Assembly (NCBI GenBank): GCA_900765235.1
Contig: CAAFRK010000256.1
Location: forward strand, 1 to 10,215
Source of the DNA: an uncultured Veillonella sp.
GTDB taxonomy: Bacteria > Bacillota_C > Negativicutes > Veillonellales > Veillonellaceae
Length of the DNA stretch: 10,215 nucleotides
Direction of reading: 5' to 3'
The notes under the pieces are model-generated. The model made no database searches. It was not told the DNA's origin and saw only the letters and a program-made list of their open reading frames with translations. The translations under genes and the position numbers were made by a program. Below are positions 1 to 7,076 of this stretch, piece after piece. Within the stretch, counting starts at the first letter, position 1, and each line of letters begins with the position of its first letter.

Positions 1-52
1 GAGTATTTTTAATACATATTTACTAATTTTAACTAACCTACACTTAAATAAC

Positions 53-226
53 CTACATTTCATATACATTAAATTCATCAGGATCTGAATCTTCTAAAGC
101 TTCAGTAATCATTGTGGGTCCCATTTTAATAATCTCAACACCATATTTATTATAAATCGAATTTAATTCTAATACAGCACAGTTATCATTGCATAAGGAT
201 AACAAATGCAACTCTTTTCTTTTCAT
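53..226 (-). CDS. Small hypothetical protein (57 aa) downstream of dut
   Basis: I do not recognise this gene. It has 57 codons, starts with ATG at 226 and ends with TAG at 55-53. A GGGGAGA ribosome binding site lies about 6 nt upstream, at 232-238. The protein begins MKRKELHLL, has a C-x3-C pair (C12, C16), an IYNKYGVEIIKMGP centre and a very acidic tail (LEDSDPDEF). It has no signal peptide or membrane segment, so it is probably cytosolic. The start is only 18 nt after the dut stop, so it is probably the last gene of the pnp-dut transcript. The good Shine-Dalgarno, the spacing and the protein-like composition support a real gene, but its function is unknown. C-x3-C alone is too little to claim metal binding. 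Confidence 0.72.
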   Translation of the reverse strand: MKRKELHLLSLCNDNCAVLELNSIYNKYGVEIIKMGPTMITEALEDSDPDEFNVYEM

Positions 227-244
227 AAATTATCTCCCCATAGT

Positions 245-694
245 TTACATAGTCCCAGTGCTACCAATACCACCTGTGCGAATGCCTGTAGCATCGTCAT
301 CGTTGGTGATAAGGTATTTAGAGAAAATACCTTGGGCCACGCGTTCGCCTTTTTCAAGAGATACGGTTTCTTTACCGTAATTGAGTAACGCGATCATAAT
401 ATGACCTTCGTTTTCCTCATTATTATAGTAATCACTGTCGATGATACCTGTGCTATTCACAAGTGCTAGATGTCGTTTAATGGCCATGCTAGAACGAATG
501 TGAATGGCAAGGTATTCATCGTATGCCATGAAAGCTTTGATACCTGTAGGCACTAATACTACTTGACCTGGTTCTAATGTAACAGCTTCAGCGCATTCAA
601 TATCATAGCCTGCGCTTTCTGTTGTTTTGCGTGTCGGTAAATTGATATCTTGTTCTTCAAAAGCAGAAACTACTTCAAAGCCACGAATATCCAT
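245..694 (-). CDS. dut: dUTP diphosphatase (trimeric dUTPase)
   Basis: It hydrolyses dUTP to dUMP and pyrophosphate, keeping uracil out of DNA and supplying dUMP for dTMP synthesis; it acts in the cytosol. The five dUTPase motifs appear in order in 149 residues, the usual length: AGYDIE (28-33), RSSMA (67-71), GIIDSDY (83-89), RVAQ (118-121) and RTGGIGSTG (139-147). D88 in motif III and R67/S68 in motif II are the expected catalytic and phosphate-binding positions. Two features are unusual. Motif III runs into a longer loop, YNNEENEGHI. The Phe that normally stacks on uracil in motif V (GGFGSTG) is Ile here; Bacillus dUTPases also lack it (RGGLGSTG in YncF). ATG at 694 has AAGAGG at 701-706, overlapping the pnp stop, 10 nt from pnp. 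This suggests translational coupling. Confidence 0.95.
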   Translation of the reverse strand: MDIRGFEVVSAFEEQDINLPTRKTTESAGYDIECAEAVTLEPGQVVLVPTGIKAFMAYDEYLAIHIRSSMAIKRHLALVNSTGIIDSDYYNNEENEGHIMIALLNYGKETVSLEKGERVAQGIFSKYLITNDDDATGIRTGGIGSTGTM

Positions 695-704
695 GTAACA
701 CCTC

Positions 705-2774
705 TTATTTTAAACAATCTTTACGGGACAAGTTGATACGGCCTTGTTTATCGATTTCGATAACTTTTACCATAATCTCATCCCCTACATTTACTACGTC
801 TTCTACATTTTCAACGCGTTCTTTCGCAAGTTTGGAAATGTGTACAAGACCTTCTTTACCTGGTAATACTTCTACAAAAGCACCGAATGCCATCAAACGA
901 GTTACTTTACCAAGGTATACTTCACCTACTTCAACTTCTTTAGTAAGGTTTTCAATGATTTGTTGTGCTTTAGCAGCACCATCTTGATCTACAGAAGCGA
1001 TGAATACTGTGCCATCATCTTCGATGTCGATTTTTGCACCTGTTTCGTCAATGATACCACGAATTACTTTACCGCCAGAACCAATTACATCACGAATCTT
1101 ATCTGGATCAATTTTCATTGTAATAATACGTGGAGCATATTGAGACATTTGTTGACGTGGTTCAGCAATTGTATCAAGCATGATACCCATGATGTGCATA
1201 CGGCCTTTATGAGCTTGTTCTAACGCTTCATGAAGGATTTCACGGGATAAGCCGGAAATTTTGATATCCATTTGAATTGCTGTTACCCCTTTTGCTGTCC
1301 CAGCCACTTTAAAGTCCATGTCGCCAAGAGCATCTTCCATGCCTTGGATATCAGTTAAGATTGTGTAGTGTTCACCTTGCGTTACAAGACCCATAGCGAT
1401 ACCAGCGACAGGAGCTTTAATAGGTACACCAGCATCCATCAAGGATAATGTGGAACCACATACGGATGCCATGGAGCTAGAACCATTAGATTCTAACACT
1501 TCAGATACTAAACGCAATGCATATGGAAATTCTTCTTCACTAGGAATAACAGGTACTAATGCACGTTCAGCCAACGCACCATGGCCAATTTCACGACGAC
1601 CAGGACCACGGGAAGAACGAGTTTCCCCTACGGAGAAGGATGGGAAATTGTAATGATGAATATAACGTTTTTCTGTTTCTAAACCAATGCCATCAATTGT
1701 TTGAGTTTCAGACAATGGAGCTACAGTAGCAACGTTCAACACTTGTGTTTGACCACGAGTAAATAAGCCAGAACCATGTGTACGAGGTAATACACCTATA
1801 CGGCAAGAGATAGGACGCACTTCATCAAGTTTACGGCCATCTGGACGAATTTTTTCAACAGTGATCATATGACGTACAATTTCTTTTGTCATAGCATCAA
1901 ATGCTTTATTTACATCGCCCAAGTTATCTGGGTAGATTTCTTCAAAGTGTGCTAATACATCTGCACGCACTTCACTTTCTTGTGCATCACGTTGTTGTTT
2001 ATCTGCACAACGTACTGCTGCATCAAGTTTATCATGACCATACGCACGAACTGCATCAGCGATTTCAGCTGGCACGTCTTTACTTTCAAATACGCGTTTT
2101 TCCTTGCCCACTTTTGCTTTCATATCTTCTTGGAAAGCTACGATTTTTTTAATTTCTTCATGAGCTGCCATAATGACTTCAAGAATAGTTTCTTCTGGAA
2201 CCTCTTGAGCACCACCTTCAACCATGAGGATAGCATCTTTTGTACCAGCTACAACAATGTTAAGGTCTGTTGCTTCTAATTGTTCTTTTGTTGGGTTTAC
2301 AACAAATTCACCGTTGATACGACCCATGCGAACGCCTGCAATAGGACCATTCCAAGGAATATCAGAAATAGATAAAGCAGCGGAAGCGCCAATCATACCA
2401 CAGATTGCTGGATCACAGTCTTGATCTACGGACATAACTGTTGCTACTACGTGTACTTCATTACGTACACCTTTATCAAATAATGGACGAATAGGACGGT
2501 CAATCAAACGGCTATTCAAGATCGCAGATTCAGGTGGACGTGCTTCACGTTTAATAAAACCACCTGGTAAACGACCAACAGCGTACATTTTTTCTTCGTA
2601 GTCTACTGTAAGTGGGAAGAAATCGATATCCTTCGCCTCTTTAGAACCTGTAGCGGTAACGAGTACACGTGTATCACCGTAACCAACCATTACAGCACCG
2701 CCAGCTTGTTTTGCAAGTTCCCCAGTCTCGATCGTAAGCGTACGACCAGCTAGGTCCATTTGGAATTGTTCCAT
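705..2774 (-). CDS. pnp: Polyribonucleotide nucleotidyltransferase (PNPase)
   Basis: A phosphorolytic 3'-5' exoribonuclease that releases nucleoside diphosphates from RNA; it forms a ring trimer and takes part in mRNA decay. The full domain set is visible in 689 residues. The first RNase PH-like core is at about 1-215 ([14 protein letters not shown] at 68-80), a helical linker at about 235-305, the catalytic RNase PH core at about 310-540, a KH domain at about 550-610 with the GSGG loop at 565-568, and an S1 domain at about 616-685. D481, D487 and K489 in the [14 protein letters not shown] stretch match E. coli D486, D492 and K494. The protein ends almost directly after S1, without the acidic tail of many relatives. 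ATG at 2774 has AGGAGGA at 2781-2787. It lies after rpsO, the common bacterial order, but a terminator separates them. dut follows after 10 nt. Nothing looks broken. Confidence 0.98.
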   Translation of the reverse strand: MEQFQMDLAGRTLTIETGELAKQAGGAVMVGYGDTRVLVTATGSKEAKDIDFFPLTVDYEEKMYAVGRLPGGFIKREARPPESAILNSRLIDRPIRPLFDKGVRNEVHVVATVMSVDQDCDPAICGMIGASAALSISDIPWNGPIAGVRMGRINGEFVVNPTKEQLEATDLNIVVAGTKDAILMVEGGAQEVPEETILEVIMAAHEEIKKIVAFQEDMKAKVGKEKRVFESKDVPAEIADAVRAYGHDKLDAAVRCADKQQRDAQESEVRADVLAHFEEIYPDNLGDVNKAFDAMTKEIVRHMITVEKIRPDGRKLDEVRPISCRIGVLPRTHGSGLFTRGQTQVLNVATVAPLSETQTIDGIGLETEKRYIHHYNFPSFSVGETRSSRGPGRREIGHGALAERALVPVIPSEEEFPYALRLVSEVLESNGSSSMASVCGSTLSLMDAGVPIKAPVAGIAMGLVTQGEHYTILTDIQGMEDALGDMDFKVAGTAKGVTAIQMDIKISGLSREILHEALEQAHKGRMHIMGIMLDTIAEPRQQMSQYAPRIITMKIDPDKIRDVIGSGGKVIRGIIDETGAKIDIEDDGTVFIASVDQDGAAKAQQIIENLTKEVEVGEVYLGKVTRLMAFGAFVEVLPGKEGLVHISKLAKERVENVEDVVNVGDEIMVKVIEIDKQGRINLSRKDCLK

Positions 2775-2847
2775 TCCTATTCCTCCTAAAAATCTTCTTA
2801 TATGTATACCTTCTTATTATATATCATCAAGAAAAAATAAGCTAATT

Positions 2848-2856
2848 ATTATAGCA
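2848..2856 (-). promoter_or_regulatory. Candidate extended -10 promoter for pnp-dut
   Basis: On the minus strand this reads TGCTATAAT, a consensus -10 hexamer with the TGn extension. It sits just downstream of the rpsO terminator. There is no convincing -35 box 17 bp upstream, as expected for an extended -10 promoter. A start near 2841 would give a leader of about 65 nt before the pnp ATG. The region is AT-rich, so chance matches are possible. Confidence 0.5.
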
Positions 2857-2863
2857 AATAGCA

Positions 2864-2890
2864 CAAAAAAAGCCGTCCAATAGGACGGCT
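2864..2890 (-). terminator. Intrinsic terminator after rpsO
   Basis: On the minus strand, AGCCGTCC and GGACGGCT form a perfect 8-bp stem (2883-2890 with 2871-2878) around a 4-nt TATT loop. It is GC-rich and followed directly by a run of T (2870-2865). It begins 7 nt after the rpsO stop. This is a textbook Rho-independent terminator; some read-through into pnp is possible. Confidence 0.93.
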
Positions 2891-2897
2891 AATTTTA

Positions 2898-3164
2898 TTA
2901 TTTACGAAGACCAAGACGTTCGATAAGGGAACGGTAACGTTCGATATCTTTACGACGAAGGTAGTCAAGCATGTTACGGCGTTGACCAACCAATTTCAAC
3001 AAACCACGACGGGAATGATGGTCTTTTTTGTGTTCTTTCAAGTGATCTGTTAAGTATTGGATGCGGCTTGTTAAAATCGCAACTTGTACTTCTGGAGAAC
3101 CAGTGTCACCTTCATGAGTAGCGTATTCTTTAATTACTGCTAATTTAGCTTCTGTAGTTAACAT
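2898..3164 (-). CDS. rpsO: 30S ribosomal protein S15
   Basis: S15 is a primary 16S rRNA-binding protein of the small-subunit platform. It binds the h20-h21-h22 junction and helps form a bridge to the 50S subunit. The 88-residue product matches the family length and shows the hallmarks in order: the DTGSPEVQ segment (20-27), [19 protein letters not shown] (38-56) with the conserved rRNA-binding His, Asp, Ser and Arg residues, [16 protein letters not shown] (58-73), and a basic C-terminus. ATG at 3164 follows AGGAGG at 3173-3178 with an 8-nt spacer. It has its own promoter, a structured leader and its own terminator, so it is probably mainly monocistronic. S15 often represses its own mRNA by binding the leader, and the upstream fold fits that idea. 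Confidence 0.98.
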   Translation of the reverse strand: MLTTEAKLAVIKEYATHEGDTGSPEVQVAILTSRIQYLTDHLKEHKKDHHSRRGLLKLVGQRRNMLDYLRRKDIERYRSLIERLGLRK

Positions 3165-3192
3165 TAATGTTACCTCCTAAAAAATTATAATC

Positions 3193-3239
3193 CCGATAAG
3201 CTTAAGTAACCGTTGGAGATTCGAATACTTCGCTTACGA
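3193..3239 (-). promoter_or_regulatory. Structured rpsO leader, candidate S15 autoregulatory element
   Basis: In the minus-strand RNA, positions 3239-3232 (UCGUAAGC) can pair with 3201-3193 (GCUUAUCGG) with one bulge. Inside that, AAGUA (3230-3226) pairs perfectly with UACUU (3208-3204). The two helices stack with only 1 and 2 unpaired bases between them and enclose a 17-nt apical region that may form a short CC/GG stem. The fold lies in the untranslated leader between the promoter and the rpsO Shine-Dalgarno, where S15 feedback elements are known in other bacteria. The pairing is visible; the function is inference. Confidence 0.42.
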
Positions 3240-3259
3240 TATGTCTTACGACCTTATTT

Positions 3260-3288
3260 AGTATACAGTATCTACCTTATCTTGTAAA
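3260..3288 (-). promoter_or_regulatory. rpsO promoter (sigma-70/sigma-A type)
   Basis: Minus strand: -35 TTTACA (3288-3283), a 17-bp spacer, then -10 TATACT (3265-3260), with TG directly before the -10. Each hexamer differs from consensus at one position. Transcription would start near 3253, giving a leader of about 90 nt. The promoter lies between the ABC operon terminator and rpsO, where one is needed. Confidence 0.75.
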
Positions 3289-3311
3289 GAATAAATACAG
3301 TAAATAAACAA

Positions 3312-3331
3312 AAGAGGGCTTATGCCCTCTT
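3312..3331 (-). terminator. Intrinsic terminator of the ABC transporter operon
   Basis: On the minus strand, AAGAGGGC and GCCCTCTT form an 8-bp stem (3331-3324 with 3319-3312) around an ATAA loop. It starts 3 nt after the ATPase stop codon. The T-rich tail TTGTTTATTT is interrupted, so termination may be less complete than after rpsO. Confidence 0.85.
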
Positions 3332-3334
3332 CTA

Positions 3335-4132
3335 TTACTTTGCACCAAGCACCATACGGTCGCTCAACGCATTTTCCCCAGCTACTTCAAATTTTTGTAA
3401 TAAATCAGCAACTGTTAATTTTTTCTTTTCTTCCCCTTTTACATCATAGATGATGCGACCGGAGTCCATCATGATGAGGCGATTACCAAAGCGCAATGCA
3501 TCACGCATGTTGTGGGTAATCATAAGAGTCGTTAAGTTATGTTCAGCAACTAGTTTATCAGTCAATTGCAAAACATTTTCTGCCGTCTTAGGGTCAAGAG
3601 CCGCTGTATGTTCGTCAAGCAATAAAAGTTCAGGACGAAGCATAGTAGCCATCAACAATGTAATGGATTGGCGTTGACCACCAGATAACAAGCCCATACG
3701 AGCAGATAAGCGGTCTTCAAGGCCTAAACCTAATAGTGCAAGGCGTTCTTTGAAGAATGCTTGTTCGCTATCTTTGAAAGCCCATTTTAAACCTAAGTTT
3801 TTACCACGGCGCATAGCAAGGATCAAATTTTCCTCAATTTGCATATTGCCTGCAGTACCTACCATAGGATCTTGGAATACACGGCCAATGTATTTAGCAC
3901 GTTTATATTCAGGCATTTTTGTTACATCAATATCATTGATTGTAATGGACCCTTCATCTACTGGGAATACACCAGCTATGGAGTTTAATAATGTACTTTT
4001 ACCAGCACCATTACCACCGATTACAGTACAAAAGTCCCCTTCTTCTAAGCGAAGATCAATACCTTGCAAAGCAGTCTTTTCATTGATTGTACCCTTAAAG
4101 AAGGTTTTTACCATATTTTTTACTTCTAACAT
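3335..4132 (-). CDS. ABC transporter ATP-binding protein (TrpZ-like)
   Basis: The cytosolic ATPase of the importer encoded here; it hydrolyses ATP to drive the permease. In 265 residues it shows Walker A GGNGAGKST (39-47), the Q-loop Gln in RVFQDP (Q87), the signature LSGGQ (149-153), Walker B LLLLDE (169-174, E174 the catalytic base) and the switch His in ITHNM (H207). After Walker B it reads DEHTAALDP where most ABC proteins have DEPT; I know this variant from the ATPases paired with PF04392-type binding proteins. ATG at 4132 uses AGGAGG at 4138-4143, which overlaps the permease stop. That points to coupled translation and fixed stoichiometry. It is the last gene of the operon. The substrate is not readable from this subunit; by family analogy with TrpXYZ it could be an aromatic amino acid. 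Confidence 0.93.
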   Translation of the reverse strand: MLEVKNMVKTFFKGTINEKTALQGIDLRLEEGDFCTVIGGNGAGKSTLLNSIAGVFPVDEGSITINDIDVTKMPEYKRAKYIGRVFQDPMVGTAGNMQIEENLILAMRRGKNLGLKWAFKDSEQAFFKERLALLGLGLEDRLSARMGLLSGGQRQSITLLMATMLRPELLLLDEHTAALDPKTAENVLQLTDKLVAEHNLTTLMITHNMRDALRFGNRLIMMDSGRIIYDVKGEEKKKLTVADLLQKFEVAGENALSDRMVLGAK

Positions 4133-4142
4133 AGCGTCCTCC

Positions 4143-5015
4143 TTAGCGAGCCAACCATTTTGCTTTCAATGTAGGCAAGGAAAGCGCGATGGCAACAAGA
4201 ATAGCAGTGAATAATTTCAAATCGTTTGGTGGCATACCCATGTAGAGTACAGCGGCAATAACGATACGATATACGATAGAACCAAGTACTACAGCGATAA
4301 GGCTACGTACGAAGGATTTTGTACCAAATACTACCTCACCGATAATTACAGAAGCCAAACCAATTACGATGGTACCAATCCCCATACCTACGTCGGCAAA
4401 GCCTTGGAATTGACCTATTAAAGCTCCAGACATACCAACAAAACCATTGGAAATCAAAAGACCAAGAACGATCATATTGTCAGTGTTTACGCCTTGAGCA
4501 CGAATCATTTGTGGGTTAACACCTGTTGCACGTAATGCTGTACCAATTTCAGTACCGAAGAACCAGAATAATAATAAGCATACGACAACAGCTACAATCA
4601 CACCTACGATAGCTGCAGACCACATATTTGGTGTGTGAAGTACGCTACCGATAATTGTATAAATTGTATCCATACGAAGCAAGGATACGTTAGCTTTCCC
4701 CATAATATGAAGATTAATGGAGTATAAAGCAATCATTGTTAAGATACCAGCGAGTAACGCAGGAATCTTTAATTTTGTATGAATCCAACCTGTTACGGCA
4801 CCTGCGGCCATACCACCAATGCCGGCAATCAAGATAGATAAGATTGGGTTCATACCACTAGTAATTAAAATTGCAGAAATGGCCGCCCCCATTGGAAACG
4901 TACCTTCTACAGTTAAGTCAGCTACATCTAATACACGGAAGGTGATAAATACACCGACCGCTAACAAAGACCATAAAAGGCCAGTTGTTATGGTGCCTAC
5001 CACTAAATCTAACAT
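4143..5015 (-). CDS. ABC transporter permease (BPD_transp_2 / TrpY-like)
   Basis: The inner-membrane channel subunit of the importer. The 290-residue protein is strongly hydrophobic, with about eight or nine likely membrane segments, roughly at 4-26, 43-53, 57-77, 85-103, 133-153, 180-200, 212-229, 238-257 and 265-281. The N-terminal RVLDVADLTVEGTFPMGAA is characteristic of the branched-chain-type permeases that partner PF04392 binding proteins. The cytoplasmic loop GTEIGTALRATGVNP (155-169) is the likely ATPase-coupling site. I chose ATG at 5015: GAGGAG at 5022-5027 lies 6 nt upstream. The in-frame TTG at 5018 would leave only 3 nt. The gene lies 14 nt after the second binding protein and 10 nt before the ATPase. 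There is one permease gene for two binding-protein genes. Confidence 0.93.
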   Translation of the reverse strand: MLDLVVGTITTGLLWSLLAVGVFITFRVLDVADLTVEGTFPMGAAISAILITSGMNPILSILIAGIGGMAAGAVTGWIHTKLKIPALLAGILTMIALYSINLHIMGKANVSLLRMDTIYTIIGSVLHTPNMWSAAIVGVIVAVVVCLLLFWFFGTEIGTALRATGVNPQMIRAQGVNTDNMIVLGLLISNGFVGMSGALIGQFQGFADVGMGIGTIVIGLASVIIGEVVFGTKSFVRSLIAVVLGSIVYRIVIAAVLYMGMPPNDLKLFTAILVAIALSLPTLKAKWLAR

Positions 5016-5021
5016 CAAAAT

Positions 5022-5027
5022 CTCCTC
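5022..5027 (-). promoter_or_regulatory. Ribosome binding site that decides the permease start
   Basis: GAGGAG on the minus strand, 6 nt before ATG at 5015. The spacing supports that ATG over the TTG at 5018. Confidence 0.8.
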
Positions 5028-5029
5028 TA

Positions 5030-6007
5030 TTATTTCATATCTTTACGAAGTGCTTCAGGAATTGTGATACCTAATTTTTTAGCACGTTCTTCGTTAACAG
5101 TTAACTTAATATCTTTTTGTGTTTCAATGGCTAAATCAGAAATTTTAGCTTCACCAGAAAGCACTTTGGCAGCCATTAAACCAGTTTGATAACCTAATTT
5201 ATAGTAGTCAACAGAATATGTTGCCACACCACCAGTCATTGTCATACCTTCATCGGCAGCAAATACAGGAATTTTAGCAGCATCAGTAATTTGAGCTAAG
5301 TTAGCCATAGCAGATGCCAATACATTATCAGTTGGTGTATAAATAGCTTGTACATCTTGGTTTACAAGATTTGTAGCCGCTTGTTGGATATCATTTACGT
5401 TAGAAACAGTTGCTTCTACAACAGTGATACCTTTAGTAGCTGCATAAGCTTTCATTTTTTCAACTTGAAGTTGGGAGTTGATTTCAGAAGATGTGTAAAT
5501 TGCACCAATACGTTTTACATTTGGTACTAATGCAATAATAAGGTCAACCTCTTTTTCTACAGGTGTCATATCAGATGTACCAGATACATTGCCACCTGGA
5601 TGTTCGTTAGATTGAACGAGTTTTGCTGTAACGTAGTCTGTAATAGCAGTACCCATGATAGGAATATCATGAGATGCATTTGCCATAGTTTGAGCTGCTG
5701 GCGTTGCAATGGCTAATACTAAATCCTTTTTATCAGATACGAATCGTTGAGCAATACTATTCAAATTAGATTGATCAGCTTGAGCATTTTGTTGGTCTAA
5801 TTTGATGTTCTCTCCATCTTTATAACCTTTAGATGCAAGGCCATCAACAAAGCCTTTATTAGCAGCATCAAGGGATGGATGTTCTACCAATTGAATAACG
5901 CCGATTTTCTTTTGATCATTAGTTGCTGTGTTGGAACCGCAACCAGCTACCATAGCCATAATAGAGATAGCACTAAGTGCTACTGCAATACCTTTTTTCC
6001 AGTTCAT
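5030..6007 (-). CDS. ABC transporter substrate-binding lipoprotein, copy 2 (TrpX-like, PF04392)
   Basis: An extracytoplasmic solute-binding protein that delivers ligand to the permease. The 325-residue precursor has a basic start (MNWKKG), a hydrophobic segment and a canonical lipobox VAGC with the lipidated Cys at 23, so it is membrane-anchored. The rest is a two-lobe periplasmic-binding fold of the ABC_sub_bind type: GVIQLVEHPSLDAANKGF (36-53), the segment after DQQNAQADQSNLN (71-83), AIATPAAQ (99-106), and NEHPGGNVSGTSDMTP (134-149). It is very similar to the preceding gene; I judge about 70% identity by eye, with no shift in length. The main difference is at 250-264, where this copy reads ADEGMTMTGGVATY. 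ATG at 6007 has AAGGAG at 6014-6019. The gene lies 23 nt after copy 1. Ligand unknown; tryptophan or tyrosine is possible by family analogy only. Confidence 0.92.
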   Translation of the reverse strand: MNWKKGIAVALSAISIMAMVAGCGSNTATNDQKKIGVIQLVEHPSLDAANKGFVDGLASKGYKDGENIKLDQQNAQADQSNLNSIAQRFVSDKKDLVLAIATPAAQTMANASHDIPIMGTAITDYVTAKLVQSNEHPGGNVSGTSDMTPVEKEVDLIIALVPNVKRIGAIYTSSEINSQLQVEKMKAYAATKGITVVEATVSNVNDIQQAATNLVNQDVQAIYTPTDNVLASAMANLAQITDAAKIPVFAADEGMTMTGGVATYSVDYYKLGYQTGLMAAKVLSGEAKISDLAIETQKDIKLTVNEERAKKLGITIPEALRKDMK

Positions 6008-6030
6008 ATGTAACTCCTTACCAGTGTGTA

Positions 6031-7008
6031 TTAAATCATAGTTGCTTTGTTCATCAATTCTTCTGGTAATGTGATGCCCAATTTTTGTAATTTATCTTTA
6101 CTTACAACTAATTTAAATTCTTTTTGCATTTCAATAGGCATATCTTCAACTTTAGCTTCACCAGTTAAAATTTTAGCTGCCATTAAACCTGTTTGGTATC
6201 CAAGTTTGTAGTAATCTACGGACAAGGACATTACAGCACCACCTTTTACGTGGTTATCTTCGCCGCCAAATACAGGAATTTTTGCTGGGTCGGTAATCGC
6301 TACAAGATTGCTCATCGCAGAAGCTACAACATTATCTGTTGGTACATAAATTGCATCTACATGTTGAGATACAAGATTTTGTGCTGCTTGTTGAATATCG
6401 TTTACATTAGAAACGGTAACCTCTTCAACCTTGATACCTTTTGTAGCTGCATACGCTTTCATTTTCTCGACTTGAATTTGAGAGTTTACTTCACTAGAGC
6501 TATAAATAGTACCAATTGTCTTAGCATTTGGTAATACTTTTAAAATTAAATCAACTTGTTGTTCTACTGGGTTCATATCGGATGTACCAGATACATTACC
6601 ACCTGGATGTTCATTAGATTTAACAAGTTTAGCTGCTTCATAATCAGTAATTGCAGTACCCAAGATTGGAATATCGTGAGTTGCATTTGCCATAGATTGA
6701 GCTGCTGGTGTTGCAATGGCTAAGATTAAGTTTTTACGATCAGATACAAAACGCTGTGCAATGCTGTTCAAATTAGATTGATCTGCTTGTGCATTTTGTT
6801 GGTCAAAGGTGATTTTATCAGCTAAGCCCTTTTCTTTTAAAGCATCAACAAAACCTTTGTTTGCTGCATCTAGTGCAGGATGTTCTACCAGTTGTACTAC
6901 GCCAACCTTGTATTCACCATTAGATGTTGTTCCATTGGAGCCACAGCCTGTGAATGCCATCAATGCTGCCGCCGTGAGCGCTAGGGCAATACCTTTTTTT
7001 AAATTCAT
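6031..7008 (-). CDS. ABC transporter substrate-binding lipoprotein, copy 1 (TrpX-like, PF04392)
   Basis: First gene of the importer operon and a paralogue of the next gene. The 325-residue precursor has a basic start (MNLKKG), a hydrophobic stretch and a Cys at 22 in AFTGC. The -3 position is Phe, slightly off the usual lipobox, but the lipid anchor is still likely. The family segments are present: GVVQLVEHPALDAANKGF (36-53), DQQNAQADQSNLN (69-81), AIATPAAQ (98-105), and NEHPGGNVSGTSDMNP (132-147). The stretch at 248-262 (GGEDNHVKGGAVMSL) differs clearly from copy 2, while the flanking residues are nearly identical. It lies in the second lobe, near where ligand contacts are expected in this fold. 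Different ligands or affinities are therefore possible. ATG at 7008 is preceded by GGAAGGA. The promoter is about 40 nt upstream of the start. Confidence 0.92.
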   Translation of the reverse strand: MNLKKGIALALTAAALMAFTGCGSNGTTSNGEYKVGVVQLVEHPALDAANKGFVDALKEKGLADKITFDQQNAQADQSNLNSIAQRFVSDRKNLILAIATPAAQSMANATHDIPILGTAITDYEAAKLVKSNEHPGGNVSGTSDMNPVEQQVDLILKVLPNAKTIGTIYSSSEVNSQIQVEKMKAYAATKGIKVEEVTVSNVNDIQQAAQNLVSQHVDAIYVPTDNVVASAMSNLVAITDPAKIPVFGGEDNHVKGGAVMSLSVDYYKLGYQTGLMAAKILTGEAKVEDMPIEMQKEFKLVVSKDKLQKLGITLPEELMNKATMI

Positions 7009-7047
7009 GGGGATTTCCTTCCTATCTGCAATGACTATAATACATCT

Positions 7048-7076
7048 ATTATAAACAAATTTCTTTACTACATCAA
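7048..7076 (-). promoter_or_regulatory. Promoter of the ABC importer operon
   Basis: Minus strand: -35 TTGATG (7076-7071), a 17-bp spacer, then a perfect -10 TATAAT (7053-7048). The transcript would start near 7041, so the leader is only about 35 nt. This leaves no room for a T-box or other large riboswitch; any regulation should be through a DNA-binding protein. Confidence 0.72.

Noticed and set aside
1..52. Possible terminator at the left edge (GTATT/AATAC) and a direct repeat AACCTACA
   Set aside because: The stem is only 5 AT-rich base pairs and the repeat is short; neither exceeds chance in such DNA.
960..2424. Several plus-strand open frames of 66-99 codons opposite pnp
   Set aside because: They overlap a full-length conserved gene on the other strand, have low-complexity products and no good ribosome binding sites.
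3750..4214. Plus-strand open frame of 154 codons opposite the ABC ATPase
   Set aside because: It is a shadow of the ATPase gene, which has all expected motifs in frame; the plus-strand product resembles nothing and crosses a gene boundary.
5016..5018. TTG at 5018 as permease start
   Set aside because: It leaves 3 nt to the GAGGAG site; ATG at 5015 has 6 nt and is the better start.
5030..7008. Tandem repeat as a sign of a mobile element or assembly error
   Set aside because: The copies differ throughout, keep separate start sites and lipoboxes, and lack flanking repeats or transposase genes, which fits an old gene duplication.
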